Assembly: GCA_028685295.1 (NCBI GenBank)
Contig: JAQUEL010000041.1
Coordinates: 1 to 17,416 of the forward strand
Direction of reading: 5' to 3'
DNA from: a bacterium
Lineage (GTDB): Bacteria; UBP13; UBA5359
Length of the DNA: 17,416 nucleotides
Shown: positions 14,943-17,416 of the stretch, in pieces
How positions within the stretch are numbered: the first letter of the stretch is position 1
How the letters are laid out: each line of letters starts with the position of its first letter
Notes under the pieces: generated by a model
Seen by the model: the letters and a program-made list of their open reading frames with translations, nothing else
Told to the model about the DNA's origin: nothing
The model's database searches: none
Made by a program: the position numbers and the translations under genes

Positions 14943-15134
14943 TCAGGAGTTTACATTTAACATAAGCACTTGCATAGCCAGCTTACACAGATGGGGTCGG
15001 GGCGTCGGGATGGTATCCAGGATCAAAGATTTCCTTTTCTTGTCGGCCTTACGGTATTCCTTGCGGCATTTGTCGATGACATTAGGCGTTGCTTTACTTT
15101 TTCTGGGATCATCTCCATGATTCCAGATTAGCAC
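14943..15134 (-). mobile_element. Possible remnant of an integrase-type (DDE) transposase
   Basis: A 63-codon minus-strand ORF reads KATPNVIDKCRKEYRKADKK then RKSLILDTI. This resembles the N-terminal helix-turn-helix start of integrase-core transposases, where a (R/K)Y-x-KA-xKK-x-KSxILDE pattern precedes a TGYNRKYA-like stretch. That stretch is missing here. The ORF instead runs to a stop by TTAAATGTAAACTCC, then TGACCCC, which looks like an element end. An internal deletion is a plausible explanation. Family recall is weak and no second element end was found. Confidence 0.3.
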
Positions 15135-15216
15135 TGTAGTATCAGAGACGGGAATTAACGGAGCAGTAGAGCAGCAACAACCAAAAGACTAAAACCGCAT
15201 TCGGTGCGGAAGGAGG

Positions 15217-15308
15217 TACTCATGTCTCTTGACAACGAGCCTTTGATAAGTGAATCTATTTTATTTAAATCATGTATCTCCAATTTATCGTAAAATTAGA
15301 CATGAGTA
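15217..15308. repeat. Perfect 11-bp inverted repeat spanning a small ORF
   Basis: TACTCATGTCT (15217-15227) is matched by AGACATGAGTA (15298-15308), 70 bp apart. As RNA the stem could extend by a G-U and a G-C pair into the SD. The left arm contains the ATG of the 23-codon ORF. It may be an RNA switch hiding that start, or the ends of a small non-autonomous element. Confidence 0.45.
15222..15293 (+). CDS. Possible 23-residue leader peptide or relic ORF
   Basis: The ATG has an excellent SD (AAGGAGGT, 15210-15217) a few bases upstream. The ORF encodes MSLDNEPLISESILFKSCIS followed by NLS, then TAA. No family is recognised. The SD is better than those of most genes here, and it sits directly after a small hairpin. 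The start codon lies within the inverted repeat. Options are a regulatory leader peptide for the downstream gene, the 5' end of a lost gene, or chance. Confidence 0.25.
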   Translation: MSLDNEPLISESILFKSCISNLS

Positions 15309-15323
15309 TCACAATTAACGATA

Positions 15324-15350
15324 TTGTTTGCCGCCGGTACTTGTTATAGT
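15324..15350 (+). promoter_or_regulatory. Weak candidate promoter for the sugar-isomerase operon
   Basis: TATAGT (15345-15350) is a 5/6 match to the -10, with TTGTTT (15324-15329) 15 bp upstream as a poor -35. It precedes the GTG at 15399 by about 50 bp in AT-rich DNA. The short spacer makes this tentative. Confidence 0.25.
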
Positions 15351-15398
15351 ATTTAAATTAATTAAGAAAGCAGTATCAAATATCGGCAGAGGAATATT

Positions 15399-16286
15399 GT
15401 GAAGATCAGCGTTAGTTCCTATAGTTATCATCGTTATCTGAGCGAAGGTAGGCTGGATATTTTTGGAATCATCCGGGCCACGGCAGAGTTGGGGTTCGAC
15501 GGTATTGAGTTTTCCGGTCTCAGGCTGCCGGAAGGAGCGACGGATACTGCTGTTCTGGCAGCCAAAGTCAGAGATGCTTGTAACCAAGCTGGACTATTAA
15601 TGGCAAGCTATACCATTCCGGCCGATTTTATCAATCCATCCCAGGGCGGTGACTGGCAGGATGAGGTGGAGCGCCTCAAAGGCGAGGTGGATATAGCCGC
15701 TATCTTGGGAACGCCGTGTATGCGCCATGACGCCACCCGGGGAATAGAGGGTGGCGATAAAGGCCTGGGAGAATTTCTGCAGGTTTTGCCGATTATTTCC
15801 AAAGGATGCCGGGCGGTAACGGAGTATGCGGCTGACAAGGGCATCAGGACCATGGTGGAGAACCACGGCTTTCTGATTCAGGACAGTGACCGCTGTGCCG
15901 TATTGTATGAAGAGATAAACCATCCCAACTTCGGTTGGCTGATGGATATAGGCAATTTTCTCTGCGCCGATGAAGCTCCTTTGCGAGCCGTAACTCGTAT
16001 GGCGCCATATGCCATTCATGTCCACGCCAAGGACTTCCATATCAAGCCTGGCCCAGCCGATCCAGGAGACGGCTGGTTCTGCTCCAGAGGATGCACCTGG
16101 CTGCGAGGCTCCATTATAGGACACGGCAACGTCGATATCGCCGGCTGCATCAAGGCATTGAAGGATGCAAGCTACGACGGGTTTCTCTCCATAGAGTTCG
16201 AAGGGATGGAGGACAACCTCCAAGCTCTGAAGATAGGATTGGATAATCTTAGGCGGTATAGAGATAACAGTGCTCAAAGCATGTGA
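15399..16286 (+). CDS. Sugar phosphate isomerase/epimerase-like TIM-barrel protein
   Basis: This 295-residue soluble protein belongs to the xylose-isomerase-like / AP-endonuclease-2 TIM-barrel superfamily. It opens with MKISVSSYSYHRYL and a strand ending in GFDGIEFSG. The expected metal-ligand set is visible: Glu154 (MVENHG), Asp183 (LMDIGN), His209 (IHVHAKD) and Glu266 (SIEFEG). His157 follows Glu154 in the same loop. This suggests a divalent-metal aldose-ketose isomerase or epimerase. The exact sugar cannot be read from the sequence. The start is a GTG with AGAGGA (15388-15393) upstream. The next gene, a putative glycosyl hydrolase, begins 33 bp after the stop, which points to a carbohydrate-use operon. 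The protein is full length and shows no damage. Confidence 0.88.
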   Translation: MKISVSSYSYHRYLSEGRLDIFGIIRATAELGFDGIEFSGLRLPEGATDTAVLAAKVRDACNQAGLLMASYTIPADFINPSQGGDWQDEVERLKGEVDIAAILGTPCMRHDATRGIEGGDKGLGEFLQVLPIISKGCRAVTEYAADKGIRTMVENHGFLIQDSDRCAVLYEEINHPNFGWLMDIGNFLCADEAPLRAVTRMAPYAIHVHAKDFHIKPGPADPGDGWFCSRGCTWLRGSIIGHGNVDIAGCIKALKDASYDGFLSIEFEGMEDNLQALKIGLDNLRRYRDNSAQSM

Positions 16287-16319
16287 CAGAGCGCAGATAT
16301 GGCTTAAGCGGAGGCAGCA

Positions 16320-17416
16320 ATGAACGGCGAAAAAAAATGGTGGGAAAGTCCCGTCAGGATGCTGCGTATGGATTACGCTCCGGACTTTTCCGTTCTCAAG
16401 GATATGGATCTGGAAGCGGTGGCCAAAAGCCATAAAGAGGACTGGGGCATCAATTGCGAATGGATTGTGGGTACTCCCGGCTTCAGCAAGGAGACGCATC
16501 AGACCACCTTCAAGGCAGAGGGCTATAAGGAGTATCCGGGCTTGGAGGGCTTCGATTATCTGCGGACCTATACTCCCATAGCACATAAACACGGCATAAG
16601 GATTATAGCCTACCTTAACATGCATTGGTTTTCATACGAATTTGCCGCTGGTCATCCGGACTGGGAGCAGATCACATCCAATGGAGAGCGCTTCGGCAAA
16701 GTCAAGCCTCTCTACGGCAATGGCACCACCTTCTGCATCAACAGCGACTGGCGGGAGTGGGCCTTCTCTTTGATGGCCGAGGCCATCAAAACCGGCATAG
16801 ACGGCATCTTCCTTGACGGCCCTGTGGTCTTCCCCGATTGTTGCTATTGCTCCGTCTGCCAAATGGAGTTCTTTTCCGCCTACGGCAAACAGATACCGCA
16901 AGAGGATTGGCAAAATCCTCTCTGGAAAGCCTTTCTCTGCTTCAGAGAGAACTCACTGGCCAGGTTTCTGGAGGATGCTCAACAAGCGGTAAAGCAAGTC
17001 AATCCGGAGGGAGTAGTCTTTCTCAATGCCGGCAACTGGGAGCCTTCAGGCTGGAGAGTGGCCCGTGACATTCAGCGGGTGGGGGATTTTCAGGATTTCA
17101 ACGGAGCGGAGGCCTTCTTTTCACACGGCACGGATAAGACATGGAACCCTTATGCCTATATGATGACAGGCAAATACCTGAGAGCCGGGAAGAAGCCGGC
17201 CGTAGTCTTTACCCATTACATGAACGGAGCCTGGCACTATCTGAACCTGCCGCGGGAGGAGATCAACCTGGCCTTGGCCCAGATAGCCTCAACCGGTGCC
17301 AACCCCTGGCTGGCTCTGATACATTCCTCTCTGGAGTCTCAGCCCGGCAGCCATGAGCCCGTCAGAGACATCTTCGGGTTCATGGCCGATAGAGAGGATT
17401 ACTTTACCGATTATGA
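16320..17416 (+). CDS. Putative TIM-barrel glycosyl hydrolase (truncated by window end)
   Basis: An open frame starts at ATG 16320 after GGAGG (16310-16314) and runs without a stop to the window edge, giving at least 365 residues. It begins MNGEKKWWESPVRMLRMDYA. Features fitting GHL-type / family-10-like hydrolase barrels are DWGINCEWIVG (41-51), HGIRIIAYLNMHW (91-103), HPDWEQI (112-118), FCINSDWREW (138-147), and GIDGIFLDGP (159-168), with Asp166 as a likely catalytic or binding acid. Next comes a cysteine knot C174-C175-x-C177-x2-C180 followed by FFSAYG, like the CYCxxC...F..YG signature of these proteins. No signal peptide is seen, so it is probably cytoplasmic. C-ending codons (GCC, ACC, ATC, AAC) are frequent compared with the hyf genes. 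The substrate is unknown. It is cotranscribed, by inference, with the isomerase-like gene. Confidence 0.8.
   Translation, partial: MNGEKKWWESPVRMLRMDYAPDFSVLKDMDLEAVAKSHKEDWGINCEWIVGTPGFSKETHQTTFKAEGYKEYPGLEGFDYLRTYTPIAHKHGIRIIAYLNMHWFSYEFAAGHPDWEQITSNGERFGKVKPLYGNGTTFCINSDWREWAFSLMAEAIKTGIDGIFLDGPVVFPDCCYCSVCQMEFFSAYGKQIPQEDWQNPLWKAFLCFRENSLARFLEDAQQAVKQVNPEGVVFLNAGNWEPSGWRVARDIQRVGDFQDFNGAEAFFSHGTDKTWNPYAYMMTGKYLRAGKKPAVVFTHYMNGAWHYLNLPREEINLALAQIASTGANPWLALIHSSLESQPGSHEPVRDIFGFMADREDYFTDY

Larger units (their letters stand above)
14930..15398. other. Gene-poor stretch of about 470 bp
   Basis: No confident gene is seen here. The left part (to about 15134) holds a possible transposase remnant on the minus strand. 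The right part is AT-rich and holds a small hairpin (CCGCA 15195-15199 / TGCGG 15205-15209), a 23-codon ORF with a strong SD, an 11-bp inverted repeat and a weak promoter for the next gene. It separates the divergent hyd and sugar-isomerase transcripts. Confidence 0.6.

Noticed and set aside
15597-16625. Long minus-strand ORF of 342 codons
   Set aside because: It lies opposite two well-supported plus-strand genes, has no recognisable domain and looks like a codon-bias shadow.
1-17416. CRISPR arrays, tRNA or rRNA genes
   Set aside because: No regularly spaced repeats, cloverleaf-like segments or rRNA-like stretches were seen.

Overview
The window reads as a piece of chromosome from an anaerobic bacterium with two membranes. 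The evidence is a TolC-type outer-membrane channel gene, a [FeFe]-hydrogenase maturase (HydG) with its companion TM1266-type regulator, and a complex I / group 4 hydrogenase-type membrane operon. Strong GGAGG-type ribosome binding sites and frequent GTG or TTG starts fit a clostridial-like (diderm Firmicutes) or similar lineage. The phylum cannot be fixed from this sequence alone.

Layout. 27-632: SAM-dependent methyltransferase. 782-7992: six-gene hyf-like operon (B, C, E, F, G and a ferredoxin-I fusion). 8177-12947: tripartite efflux operon (TolC-like, MacA-like, MacB-type ATPase, MacB-type permease). 12952-14739, minus strand: a TM1266-type gene followed by hydG. These two sit behind a strong promoter and a leader of about 155 nt that ends in a terminator-like hairpin with a possible competing antiterminator. 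14930-15398: gene-poor stretch with a possible transposase relic and an 11-bp inverted repeat around a 23-codon ORF. 15399-17416: a sugar-isomerase-type TIM-barrel protein and, 33 bp later, a putative glycosyl hydrolase cut off by the window end.

The main result concerns the hyf-like operon. It looks like formate hydrogenlyase / hydrogenase-4, and its proton-channel subunits keep their key Glu and Lys residues. The large subunit, however, has none of the four Ni-Fe-binding cysteines (Ser204/Thr207 and Ser467/Asn470 take their places). The small-subunit domain has also lost all four cysteines of the proximal [4Fe-4S] cluster. The fused N-terminal 2x[4Fe-4S] ferredoxin domain is complete. This places the complex with the energy-converting hydrogenase-related (Ehr) group rather than with true hydrogenases. 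It raises the question of what reaction, if any, drives or uses the ion-pumping arm. HyfB also starts about two helices late.

The efflux operon is an ordinary MacAB-TolC design with the ATPase and permease on separate genes. HydG is full length with both cluster motifs, yet hydA, hydE and hydF are not in the window. The [FeFe]-hydrogenase it serves must therefore be encoded elsewhere, and HydG should not be assumed to serve the neighbouring hyf-like complex.
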